Source: Trifolium pratense (taxonomy: Eukaryota; Streptophyta; Magnoliopsida; Fabales; Fabaceae). From it: DNA of 64,000 nucleotides. Numbering within the stretch: the first letter of the stretch is position 1; every line of letters starts with the position of its first letter. Made by a program: the position numbers and the translations under genes. The notes beneath the pieces are model-generated. The model was not told where the DNA came from and did not search any database. It saw nothing but the letters and a program-made list of their open reading frames with translations. The DNA is taken from NCBI RefSeq assembly GCF_020283565.1, contig NC_060063.1, positions 48,878,856 to 48,942,855 of the forward strand, read 5' to 3'. Of the stretch, positions 10,562 to 21,400 are shown one piece after another.

Positions 10562-11465
10562 TGCTTTCAAAGATAGAAGCAAGAGGATCATCTGAATTTG
10601 GAATCAATAAATCTAATGGAATGTTGGCGGTGGTTCTGCAAGTGCACAAAATCGCTACAAAGTAATAAAATGATAAGTTTATCGTTCTCCACAGGGATTG
10701 TGCCAAAGTTACTAGTTTCACTTAGGAATGAATTGCATTCGCTTTGGTGTTTGAAAGTAGTTGTGCGGGTAAAAGTAAATTGCAATAATTAATAATAGAA
10801 ATTAAATTGCTGGAAAATAAATTTTGTGTGTGTGACCACACAAGGTGGTTAAGTGTGGTCGGATTCCTCCCTTACTCCTGCTTGGTGGTTATTCCCTTGT
10901 TTCCCTCTATCAGGAATTAGACTATTGAAAATAGGATAGGAAGCAATATTGGTTCTCTATTTCTATTACAAACTGTTCAGAGCCTAGTTAGTGGTTACCC
11001 TTACTCTATTTAAGTATCATCGCCCCAGATTCCACTTTTTTGTTAAAAACGTTGGTATCATTACCTTAGTGGCTCCATGTGTCATAAGCCGTCACGTGTG
11101 CCTCACGCGTGGTACGATGAAAAAGATTTCTTGCAAATTTTCTTCAATTTAACCGCCTTCTCATCGTGTCACGCCAGGATTCATCGTGGGTACGATGGTT
11201 GCGCTGCTTTATTATGTTTTTGTCCTTTTTTGCTGCTTTTTTCACTTTTCTTGCTTCTAGGCCAGGTATTACGCCAGATATTTGCTTGCTTTTGAGCTTC
11301 AACTGCTATTAAAACTACCTAAGTTACTTTTAAAAACAACATATAATTAACTGTCATCAAATGTCAAGTTCTAAATCATCGTCGTTGTCATCTTCAATTT
11401 CTCCATCGTCAACACCCAAAACCCATTCAGAAAACAATCTTCTTTGATCCGAAAAGGTTATGATA
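10562..11465 (-). pseudogene. Helitron-type (PIF1-like) helicase fragment split by a solo LTR
   Basis: On the minus strand, 11460-11372 reads QRRLFSEWVLGVDDGEIED and 10634-10562 reads NIPLDLLIPNSDDPLASIFE. Together these resemble the adjoining 'F..WvL.vGdG.i' and 'IP.dLLi...DPl..I' segments of plant Helitron/PIF1-like helicases. A solo LTR separates them and the Athila-type LTR truncates the C-terminal side. The two pieces are one base out of frame. Assignment rests on remembered family motifs only. Confidence 0.5.
10637..11366 (-). repeat. Solo LTR (Ty3-gypsy type)
   Basis: On the minus strand the element would begin TGACATTTGATGACAG and end near CTTGCA. It carries, near its 3' end, the complement of TTCTCCACAGGGATTG; a similar ATCCACAGGGA is at the same place in the Athila-type LTR (about 9300). 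Left flank GGTTC and right flank AGTTC could be an imperfect 5-bp target duplication. No primer site or internal region adjoins it. Its body contains CGCGTGGTACGATGA and ATCGTGGGTACGATGG, a small diverged repeat. Confidence 0.6.
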
Positions 11466-12533
11466 CATTGTTAGCAAAAGAAACAAATGTGAATCAATGA
11501 TTTTTTTCGTAATTAATAATATAGTCACGTTGATATATACCTGGAGTCAACTACTATTTGCATAAATATCACCTTGATATATATTTGCAGTAATACGATC
11601 AACCATACTTCTCAACATGAACAAACATTTAAGTTTAGAAAGACATAAAAAAGTATATTTTTCTTAGCATGTTTAGTTAAAAAAAAAAGTAACTTTTAAG
11701 TCCAATGATTTTTTTCTTTCCGTAAAAAAAAAACACTAAGAAAATGGTTAACATATTTAGTTAATTAGTAAAAAATATTGAATTAGAAAACACTAAGAAA
11801 ATGTATGATTTGATGATTTCCTAGATTTCTAAATTTGTCATTAATAAGATAGCATAGTAAAATTGACCATTCTGTTGACTCTAATTTTTTTTCTTTCTAA
11901 AAGCACTTAAAGACACTTAGAAAAATTAACATTTCACAAAATAAATATCGGTAAAATTACATTTTTAATTCTTTAACTTAATTTCAGCTAGTCTTTTATC
12001 TTCTTTTTTTTTGTAACATATTAGTTTTTTTTTTTTATATTTGGAAATTAATTTCAAAATTATAGTTTTATTTATTTGTTCGCTTTCAATTATAAATATA
12101 TCTTATACCGTCGTAAAAGAAAATTATAGATGAAAGCCTAAAAATGACATAAAAAAAAACAAAGGACTACATTGTTGCTTAAATTAAGTTATGAGATAAA
12201 TAAATTGAAGTTCCATCTTTTTCATTGATGTGGGGTTGATTCTGTTTAAAGCCACTAAAACCAAGTTGAGTAGTTGAGATTAGGTAAAACTGTTAATGGG
12301 TGCAATATTTCTCTAAGTTAGGTGCTAGCTGCCCAACATATATCTTTGTCACTTTAATCCATTAATGAGTAATGTCGAGGTGCTTCCACATATTATTTGA
12401 ATTACATGAAGTCACACCATATACATTAACTACTTCAAAAAATATTGACAAAAGATTATAATGGAGTAATACATATTATATATACGTATGATTACAGTAT
12501 ATTTGTTCCTTAACATGGATTGCATATGATGTA
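11466..12533. other. AT-rich stretch, no gene seen
   Basis: Only short accidental ORFs, A/T homopolymers and no recognisable protein or RNA gene are present. Confidence 0.5.
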
Positions 12534-12658
12534 CTCCCTCCGTCTCAAAATATAAGAAAAAATTGGTCAAAGAATGTTGATGTATTTGGTTAAAAATTTG
12601 GACTAGATACATCAACTTTGTTTAACAAACTTTCCCTTATATTTTGAGACGGAGGGAG
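12534..12658. mobile_element. Stowaway-like MITE with TA target duplication
   Basis: A 125-bp element has terminal inverted repeats CTCCCTCCGTCTCAAAATATAAG... and its complement ending ...GACGGAGGGAG, flanked on both sides by TA. These ends are the classic Tc1/mariner-derived Stowaway signature in plants. No coding capacity. Confidence 0.93.
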
Positions 12659-13220
12659 TACTAGTTTGGAGACGGGTGTCTTATTTGGTAGCTGTTTGCC
12701 AAATCAATGAATATTCGAATAAGCTTTTGTATGTGTATTAGGAAGCAGCACTATGTGGAGCATCATTTCCAAGCTATATGGGATGGCGTAATCCTCAGAT
12801 TTTATTACTATTATTTTGTACATAGAGTAGTTTTATGCTTGATATGTTTGTTGGGTGTGCTAATGATGCTAGTCATATGTGAAGCATCGATCCAGCATAG
12901 AAAATTTTAAAAATAATAATAATTAGTAGGAGCAATTTTGGATGGTCCACTCTAATTTTACCTTGCAATTAATCTTGGAGTTACCATTAAATTTTAAAAA
13001 TATATTTTTCTTTTAAATAATTACTAACATTTAGAAGAAGGAGACTATGTCTAGTCTAAATTAGGAAAAGTTTGAGACTCGTGGGGTACAAACAAATATA
13101 CTTTTATCTAAGAGGGTTAGTGGGGCTACCCTAATAACTTGTGGATTTTAAAATCTATCTTTTTAAATAAATAAATAAGTAAATCTTCTTTTTTAAATTA
13201 AATAGAAGAAATATCATAAG

Positions 13221-13511
13221 TCACTAGGTTTCGAGTCCATTTAAATTTGATTTATTTTTAAGTTTATGCAAATAAATAAATTTTTATGTTAATTCATAAA
13301 TTTTTAGTGACAATTTTTTTTATAAGCACTTTTTTCATAAATGACATCGAAAAACTTATAATGATACATAAAAACTTATTTATTTGCATATATTATTTTG
13401 CATAAACTCAAAAGTAAGTCAATTCAAATAGACCATTGATCTAGTAGTGAGAAGTTTGAATAGTATAATAGAAATGGTAGGTTATTTCTCAGCTCTATTA
13501 TAAACAAACAA
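13221..13511 (+). mobile_element. tRNA-derived mini-SINE interrupted by a nested MITE
   Basis: A direct repeat of 21 bp (starting AAATAGAAGAAATATC) flanks the insertion at 13200-13220 and 13512-13532. The insert begins TCACTAGGTTT and resumes after the MITE with GATCTAGTAGTGAGAAGTTTG. Together these match the SINE copies at 24301 and 60765-60846. The order is SINE insertion first, MITE insertion second. Confidence 0.6.
13235..13433. mobile_element. Inverted-repeat MITE nested in the SINE
   Basis: About 199 bp. The left arm GTCCATTTAAATTTGATTTA is the inverted counterpart of the right arm, whose complement begins GTCTATTTGAATTGACTTA. Both arms go on through AGTTTATGCAAATAAATAA. I could not fix a target duplication, so the superfamily is open. 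Confidence 0.6.
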
Positions 13512-13532
13512 AAATAGAAGAAATATCATAAG

Positions 13533-14178
13533 GAGGTCTAGACTCAAGACAATGATAAATATAGAAAATCTTAGAAATATTTTTTTTATAAAAATGAGGT
13601 TTGCAAGTAGTGTCATTGTGTCCCTCTGAAATACTAAAACGTGAACATGTAATGCTGATAACGACTAAACTATTAAACATAATTCAAGACATTGGCATGG
13701 TGAAAAAGATTTGCACGAGGCAGTAATTAGTCAGAAATTGGTTGCAAATTAGACCAAACTAAATCATGTTTTTTAAAGATTAGAAAACAGCTTGAAAATA
13801 TTTTCAAAGCGTGATGGCTGATTAGGTGGGACACATTCTAATTTTTTGTGCGTGTAGAATGGCCCAAACATAACACTATAGCATACGGATTTAGATCCCC
13901 AATTTTCCTTCATATTTCTTTCTTTCTTTGTTTTTTTTTTTTTTTTTTTTGATTTAATGGTTGATTTTCTCTCATTTTTATTCTTTGTAATTTACCAATC
14001 CTTGCATGTAGTTAGAGAAATATGATCGTCCGATTAAGATCGGACGATCCAGATATAAAGAAGGTTTAATCAAACTATATAAGTGATTTTTATCTGAATT
14101 ATTTAATTTTAATCGGATAGTCATATCTTTCCTGACTGCATATATATATAGTTTTGACTGCATGCAATCCATATAAGC
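13533..14178. other. No gene seen
   Basis: AT-rich, with a T run of about 20 near 13930-13950 and a short inverted repeat GATCGTCCGATTAAGATCGGACGATC at 14025-14050. Nothing codes. Confidence 0.45.
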
Positions 14179-14760
14179 AGGGACGGACATAAGGGGGGGC
14201 AAGTAGGGGCTGAGGCCCCCCCCTCTTGTCGTATTTTTTTCCCATATACTTGTTCTTGATACATATATGTACACATAAATTGATATTTGAGAGATGTGTT
14301 TAAAGATTAGTAACTACCGTTTGGTGCAAAACATGTACCCACAACATAGTAATTGTAACAATTTACTTTAAAATATTTTAATAATATATATTATACACTA
14401 CTAAAGTCCAAATTCAATTAAGTTAGTTCTGATTGTTTGCTACAAGTGAGAGATTATTTTCTGCAATGAAGATTGTGAAAAATAGGTTGAGAAACAAGAT
14501 AGAAAATGAATTTCAAACTAATTATGTGATTACTTACACCGAGAGAAGAATTGCTAAATTTTTTAATACAAATTCAATTGTTGATGAATTTTATGATATA
14601 GAGCAATGTCCTGTACAATTTAAATAAATAATGTGATGTATTTTTATTTTTTATTGAGTATATTTAAATACTATTATATTTATTATTTATTTAATATTTA
14701 TTATTTAGTTATTCCGGCCCTCCGTTTTATAGATTGCTTGATCCGTTATAGAATATTGAA
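14179..14760 (+). mobile_element. Relic of a hAT-type DNA transposon
   Basis: CAGGGACGGACATAAGGGGG at 14179 resembles the start of hAT elements of this type (compare CAGCAGCGGACCTAGGGGGG at 34209). It is followed about 250 bp later by the C-terminal transposase fragment. The right end was not found with certainty; CCGGCCCTCCG near 14715 may be its remains. Confidence 0.5.
14433..14627 (+). pseudogene. hAT transposase C-terminal dimerisation fragment
   Basis: The frame reads FATSERLFSAMKIVKNRLRN, the highly conserved (S/T)ERxFSAMxxxKxxLRN core of the hAT-family C-terminal dimerisation domain, then about 40 more residues to a natural stop. Everything upstream (zinc finger, catalytic DDE region) is missing. 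It parallels the longer fragment at 35135-35950 and belongs to the same broad family. Confidence 0.75.
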
Positions 14761-15352
14761 TCGGGTATTTAGCCAATTGAGTCTCTAAATTTGTAACCAA
14801 AATTTCAACTTTGTTCCGACACTTTTTCAAATAGCAAAATATTGTTTGAATTTGTTCAAGAATTGGTAAATCCTTCATTATATATGTGGAAGCAACTTCA
14901 TGATCCCCGTCAAGGTTTACCATGTTGTCTATGTTCACATTTGTTTTCTTTCTAACATCAACTTAATGAATAATAGAAAGTAGAGGGGTAAGTAACCAAA
15001 GAAAACAACAACAAAACCCATCAAATCCATGTTTATAAAAGTACGTACGTACTATTGCACAATTATAAACAACGTTCCCCTCCATGGGAGAAAATATTCA
15101 GAGATCATGAGCTTTACACAAACTCTTGCAGTTGGGAAACAACTCATTCAAGCACTATAATAAGTATTTAACAATTCAATGGCCCCTCTCACAGCTTTTC
15201 ATGTCTTCTATCAATGGAGCAATATTCCATTGTTTCCCCCACTATCATTTCAAAATTTATAATTATCATTTCATCAACCTTAGACAATTTTTTCAGCATG
15301 GCATGTGTCATGCCCATACCGCTATAATATTCTTTCGAGGAAAACAGATCTT

Positions 15353-15354
<2 letters not shown>
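14761..15354. other. No supported gene
   Basis: A 77-residue minus-strand ORF (14705-14938) reads like a short coiled coil but has no recognisable family, no splice context and overlaps the hAT relic. I do not call it a gene. Confidence 0.4.

Positions 15355-15396
<42 letters not shown>
15355..15396. repeat. (AT)21 microsatellite
   Basis: An uninterrupted run of 42 bases of alternating A and T. Confidence 0.95.
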
Positions 15397-15398
<2 letters not shown>

Positions 15399-15487
15399 AC
15401 CTAAAGTTTTATTTTATTTTTTTTAACAGCAAAGATTGGATATATTTATAACTTGGAAAAGTATAAGAGGTAGTGTACCCACAAAAG

Positions 15488-16019
15488 TGTAGTGACAAGT
15501 GTGAGGCTAAGTCCTATATTGTTTAATTAAAAATGTGGGGTTGAACACTTTATAAGTAGAAGGATTCATAATCCTAATGCCTTAAAGTTTTGGGTAAAAA
15601 TGTGGTGTCCAACTTACTTGTATATTGTTGTTCTGAGCCCAATATGGATGATACCCTGGCTATCCCTTCATGACCTAACAGTGGTATCAGAGTCGACGGT
15701 TCGACGAAGGGTTCGATCGGTATCGAAAGTCTTCCTGACAATGGTGGTCTGGTGGCGTGTCCCATTGAGTGGGGCCAACGGTAGTGCAAGTGTATGATGA
15801 AAAGAATGCTTCCACTTGAGGGGAGCATAATAAATGAAATTGCTCACATTTGAGGGGGGGGGGGGGGGAGATGTTGTGGCAAGTGAGATTAAGTTTCACA
15901 TTACTTACAAAAGTGGAGGTTGAACATTTTATAAGTGAAAGGATCCATAAATCTAATGTCTTAAAGTTTTGGGTAAAAGTGTGATGTCCAACTCACTTAT
16001 ATAGTTCTTCTGAGCCCAA
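15488..16019 (+). mobile_element. TRIM-type miniature LTR retrotransposon, right LTR truncated
   Basis: The left LTR runs 15488-15680 (TGTAGTGACAAGTG ... CCTAACA). One base later is TGGTATCAGAG (15682-15692), the initiator tRNA-Met primer site. About 170 bp of non-coding interior follows, then a G-rich polypurine tract TTGAG(15)AG, then the right LTR from 15872 (TGTTGTGGCAAGTGAG). Both LTRs share TAAAGTTTTGGGTAAAA, GATGTCCAACT-like and TTCTGAGCCCAA segments in the same order. The right LTR breaks off after GAGCCCA where LINE sequence begins. Confidence 0.8.
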
Positions 16020-16395
16020 GGAATAACACGCCATTCATAAAATAAACAAAGCGATTTAATCTTATTAGCTACCAACCATTTCCAAGACACAAGTGGGAGG
16101 ATTCTTCCAAAAATCTCCTCCTATGTACACTTGCTGGTTTTGCACAAAAATCCTATCATTCCGAACACGCCAACAACCAAACCACCACATGCCAAACTAG
16201 AAGCAAGCCCTTGAGGCCTTGCTTCCCCTTCCAACACAAGGTAAGGAAGCTATCAAACAAAGAAGAGATAGATGTCGGGACCACCGAAGTAATATCAAAC
16301 CACCGATGAATCAAATACTAAATTTTCTAAGTCAAGGGGCAAAACACAAAAAGATAGTTTTTCGATTTAATCTCCCCGGTACAACACGGTTACAC
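16020..16395 (-). pseudogene. LINE (L1-type) 3' fragment
   Basis: The minus strand encodes, across stops and frameshifts, HRWFDITSVVPTSISSLFDS, then WWFGCWRVRNDRIFVQNQQV, then SWKWLVANKIKSLCLFYEWR. These are the typical C-terminal remains of plant L1 reverse-transcriptase proteins after the zf-RVT domain. It abuts the truncated right LTR of the TRIM. Confidence 0.65.
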
Positions 16396-17131
16396 GGACA
16401 CAAGATAGCTGCACCACTCATTTAATTTACCTAAAAGCTTATATATATCCTTCATTTAATTTTGTTACATTGCCAGTAACATATGGGACCAACCCATGTC
16501 AAAATCACAATTTTTCGGTCGTTCACAAATTGATCCAAATTATTTATAATAGTATGAATGGAAAGAAATTAAGGTGATCAAACGTGGTGATTTCATTGAC
16601 CGACTATTATTGAAACACGAATATAATTGATCATGTGGGATGCATGCAAGTTAGGCACAAAGAAATGGTGTGCATGGGAGGAATTTATGATTTGCAGTTG
16701 TATCATAGAAGGATGGGTCGGTGATACACTTTGCATGTGGCCTTCTATGTATGATGGTCGTTATGTGCAGCAGAGAGAAATATGCTGGTTTTTGATTAGG
16801 TTCCCCATTTTCTTTATTCATTCCTCTAGCGCGTAAAAAAAATCAGTTTTTAAAAACTGAATATTGTTTTGTGTAAAATTTACATTAAAAAAACTTCGAT
16901 CTAGAAATCGACTTTTTTACGCGTCAGATGGGTGAAAAAAAAAATAGGCGGAAAGAGAATCTATTGAGAAATATAGCCTTGCCCACAATTTAGCTAGCTA
17001 CCTACGGACAAATTCTTGAATAGTTTGTTGGGGCCATACTTTACATCTTTTTCTAAAGTTGATTAATTTAATAACTTTCCAAGTAAGCAAAATTGTTAAA
17101 TAGTAGTAATAGTACATAGTACAAACAGTCA

Positions 17132-17177
17132 AAGATATGAACAGCATTTTTTTTTTTACGCAAGATATGAACAGCAT
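17132..17177 (-). repeat. Tail-only micro-insertion with 16-bp target duplication
   Basis: AAGATATGAACAGCAT occurs at 17132-17147 and again at 17162-17177. Between them are only 14 bases, T10 then ACGC, i.e. GCGT plus poly(A) on the minus strand. This is the geometry of target-primed reverse transcription with almost nothing but the tail inserted. Confidence 0.75.
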
Positions 17178-17407
17178 ATGTAAACTGATCCCCTCCAAAT
17201 TTAAAAATAAAACATGCCATACATCAATTAAATAATTTCTTATCTCCCTTCACTTCTTTAATTTTCTTACTGAGAAATCATTTATATTCCTTTCCATCCA
17301 TCCGACTCTCTGAAGCACCGATGCTCCAAAATGGTTTTTGTATCGCATTTGATACATCGATACTCTAATATACCGCTGATATGTCGAGTTCAATCTCATG
17401 GTTGTTT

Positions 17408-17461
17408 AACTTTCCAATATATGATTATCAAAAAAAAAAAAAAAAACTTTCCAATATATGA
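17408..17461 (+). repeat. Tail-only micro-insertion with 17-bp target duplication
   Basis: AACTTTCCAATATATGA occurs at 17408-17424 and 17445-17461. The 20 bases between are TTATC followed by 15 A. Confidence 0.8.
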
Positions 17462-17879
17462 ATCAAACTTTCCCCTCCTTAATCTTTCATTTAATTATAT
17501 TCTCTCACACATACATTTAATTTTATAGTTAACAATTGACCATTTTTAATATTTTTTCCATGCTTCATTGATCAGACCAAGCAAATTAAGACTAGAATAG
17601 TTGGAAAGAGACATGAGTCACAAGTTACTTCTGCAGTTCTATGCCTTTACTTGGTTGGGCCTTGGCAAAAGTTTTTCCCAAATGTAATTTATGTCATGAC
17701 ATAAATAATTATTGATGGAAGCAAGCAATGGCATCTTCTGCGTCAGTTTAGGTACATTATTGCAGACAAAAGAAAGATCATTTGGAAGTAATTTGGAGAA
17801 ACTTATGTAGCCACAAGTTTTATGGTCCAAATTCACATCCACACTCAAGAGTCGTATAGTCATGCAGTCGGCATAAAAA

Positions 17880-18400
17880 AAAGTTAGGTCAAGATCAAAC
17901 AATCTGATCTTTACCTGTTGATCAGAGTAGGTTGATGGCCAGCCGAATCGTCCACCGGAGGGGGGGGGGGGGGGGTTTGTACCTGCAGGCGCTCCAATGC
18001 TTAAGTCAGTAAAGGGCACAAGAGATACAAGTTTAAGCTAAGAGTGAGAATGAGAATTGAATATCTGACCCTCCTGTTGAGGAGGGTATTTATAAAGCCC
18101 CCAACACTGGGCCAAAGGTCCCCTTAATGGGCCGCATTGAGCAACCCATTAAGAGTGACTGCCAGGAATCTCCGTAGATGGAGGGAGAGACCGTTATTTG
18201 GTCCTCATCCTGGGTTGAGTTGTCCCGCATAGTGGGAATAATGGATAAGCTCAAGTGGGCTCGCTTCAAGTGGCGAGGAGCACGTGGTCAACGTGTTGTG
18301 ATGATGTGTCCGAGGACGTTCGTCTTACTGGGTTGTCGAGCAGGAGTGGATTTGGGTCAGCTCTAGGCCCAGTCCAGAACATGGTCCATATTATAAATTC
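17880..18400. other. GC-richer block with a 16-G run, origin unknown
   Basis: This block is clearly less AT-rich than its surroundings. It contains G16 (17960-17975), a TATTTATAAAG TATA-like motif (about 18088), an inverted CCCTCCT/AGGAGGG pair beside it and several ORFs on both strands with no recognisable family. It could be part of an LTR or other repeat. I do not call a gene. Confidence 0.35.
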
Positions 18401-21400
18401 ATTAAATTGTCCGGTAAAATCGACCGTTGAAATTGTCAAATGAGTAGATGTGTGAGGCACAAAATTAATTTCCTAAAATTTTAAAGCTGAATGTGATTTT
18501 TAAGAGGACCATATAAGGGCTCTATATCAGATCAGATGTGATAACTAGTGGGGCAAGGGGAGGCAGGCATCAAATGATGCCTATACTGTCTTCATCTCTT
18601 GAAACTCTTTCTACCATTTTGATTACCACATGGTGTCAGTAATCTTTCTCACCTGAATCCTTCTGCCCAGTTTTCTTGGTTTTGTATAGAAGTATGATAA
18701 ATTTGGATACATGGCAAAATTAGAAAGACAAATACAGTCCTGCAGTTTCTGCATCCAATATCCAATTTGTATGAGTGGTCCAATCCTCTATTAGCTTTTT
18801 CCATTGAAGTACTCAAGATCTCCAAAATTGAGGTCATTTGTAGCATGAATCCAAAAATTTGTTAAATGTTTCCACAGACAAAATTCCACAATGTCCCAAA
18901 ATAAATTCGTACGTAAACAGGGAAAAGCCTCACATGATTTTTGCATGAATTTCTATGATACCAATCACAATACACAGTTCAAAAGTTGACTACCTCACCA
19001 ATAGCTCCTGGGTTCATCATCCACCATCCATCATTCATCATTCACCATTCATTCATGCATGCATGTTACAGTTTTCACAGCTAATAATCCCTGTAGGATT
19101 ATTAGAGATAGCATTTGAGAAACTATAGTACTAGTACATGTGGTCTAAAACTAACACAAGCACAATAGGTGCATGAACTTGACAGACACCAAATTATAGG
19201 TATTGAATTGATTGAACCATAGGCAGTACAACACTCTATATTTGGTTAACATACATAACAAAACCCGTTTTCTAAAAACTGAACTGGGGTTTCAGGGTTG
19301 CCTCTTTCATGCAATGTCTACTCATCCTTTATGCTGACACAGACACACATACAGTACTACGTACCTCTGCTCTACACAATCATACAATTCAATATGTACG
19401 TAATTTTGACCAAATAATTAGGTCTGGGATAGCATATTGGTTCAAAAACTTAGTAAAAATGAAAACTAAAAACAACAGCAATGAAAATCTGAAAATGACT
19501 GAAGAGAAAAAGTATTCTGTCAAAAATTAAAAGCAAATCAGAACCGTATCAGCCTTCTGTGTATTAACAACAAATATCATAGTGTACACAAGTAAATAGT
19601 ACAATAATTGCATTCATTCATTTGATCACCAAAAAAAGCATTCAAATGACTGTATTTTTCAAGGCAAATATAGCATGTAACAATATCCCATCAAGGATTG
19701 TGTATGAATCATTGCTCTTACAAGAAAATGTTCAAAAAGTTATTATTATTATTATTATTACTATTAATATTATTTTGCAGAGAGGCAGTTTCTCATAACT
19801 AAGGCATCAATAATAATGCAGGAAAAATATCAAAAGCAAGAAAGCATGTGTCCCACAAAATGCAAATTTCCAACCACTTTAAATCTTGAGCATTAACTTA
19901 GTATTCATTAAGCAAAATACAAAGCATGCAGTGCTTCATGTACGTCGTAGGACCATCGTTATAGTGGATTCCAACACTGACCTGTTTGAGCAGTGTCCAA
20001 GACAATGATTTTCCTTAAAATCCACGGTAATAAACGTAACAAATTTAATGTAGATGCAATTATTTATCAGCACAGCAATAAGAAACAGACATGAAAAGAG
20101 GGAAAATTGTAGATGTCCTGTGTGGACTAATATGAAAGAGGGTGATTGCCTCCTCCAAATCAATATGTGCTTAAAATTCTCTTGGGAGTTCATGGTTATC
20201 AGCCCCACCTATCAAGTCAACACAAAAGGTAATGACTAGTTTCACTCGTCCTTTAGTGTGTTCCATATGCTAATATCCACACATCCTAAGTATGGTAATG
20301 CTGCTACCAGCAAACCATAACAGTCACCATCTGCGTTAATGTAGTAAGTTTATGAATCTTTTTCCAAAATTGAAAGGAAAGCAAAAACAATCAATAGGTC
20401 AATCAAATCAAAACCAACTTTATTATCTGATAAAAGCATCACTCACAGTAGAAGGCACATGCAAAAGAAGCAACTGGCCTAATAACTTTCTATCCTTCAA
20501 TTGTTGACGGTCTAAATTTCATGTTATGGTCGGCACCAGACACCATCACACAAATTAGAAAGAAAAAAGAAAAGAAAAGACAGTCCCTTGAAGCAAATCC
20601 TTCTTTGATCACTAGTGTAATAGATCACAGGATGCCAATTATTAACCCATAATTCAAACACAAATAATTAATCCACCTGAAATGGTGAAGTGCTTATTGG
20701 AGATAGACCAGACAAAAACTAACTCCAGAATCACATAAACCAGGTCCAGTTTCCTAAGACTATACAGAAAAACTGTCTTGGTGTCGGTTACTCTGCCAAA
20801 AAAATAGAAACCTCTGACACCAGCGGAAATTTTGGGAACCGCGTATTGATATCAATGCATATCACACATCATATAGTTTGAATGGAACATAAGACAAAGA
20901 GTTGCAAATAAATGAAAAACAGAGCTTCTTTACGATGGATGCTATATCACATGTTTACAGTTATTATTTACAAACATGTAGAGGAGAGTATAGAGAAGGA
21001 AAATTTGAAGGAAAAAATAACTACCAGCAAATGAATCTAGGGAGCCATTTTAGCTAATGAATGAGGAAATAATTGAGACCAAGTAGTGTTTGCTGGATGT
21101 TAGTCATATAGGTGTTCAAAATTATCTGTGGATCAGGACTCCAATGTCGTAAAACATTCATGACTACATTATGCGTTGGATTCCAATTTGAAAGATTTGA
21201 TCTCCTCATATAATAAGTTCAATTTGCTCCATGAGAACCTAAGACATTAGTAGGAAAGAAGCAACAGCCATCAGATGATCAGATTCTGCGTCATTAATAT
21301 TATCCATCTAATGAATAATCAGCCAATAATGTTACAATTACATTGAGTCAAATGTTTTCATTTTTGGGGTTGTGTTTGCAAAGCACCAAACAACCTTTGT

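Larger units (their letters stand above)
16396..17880. other. No gene seen; two poly(A) micro-insertions
   Basis: AT-rich with short ORFs only. GCGCGTAAAAAAAATC at 16830 and its near-inverse (TTTTTTACGCG, about 16913-16923) form a small foldback of about 95 bp. The two tail-only insertions are listed separately. Confidence 0.4.

Noticed and set aside
14705..14938. 77-codon minus-strand ORF
   Set aside because: Coiled-coil-like but unrecognised, overlaps the hAT relic, no splice or promoter context.
17639..18019. 126-codon minus-strand ORF
   Set aside because: Runs through the G16 homopolymer (a Pro run) and shows no family features; composition is that of non-coding DNA.
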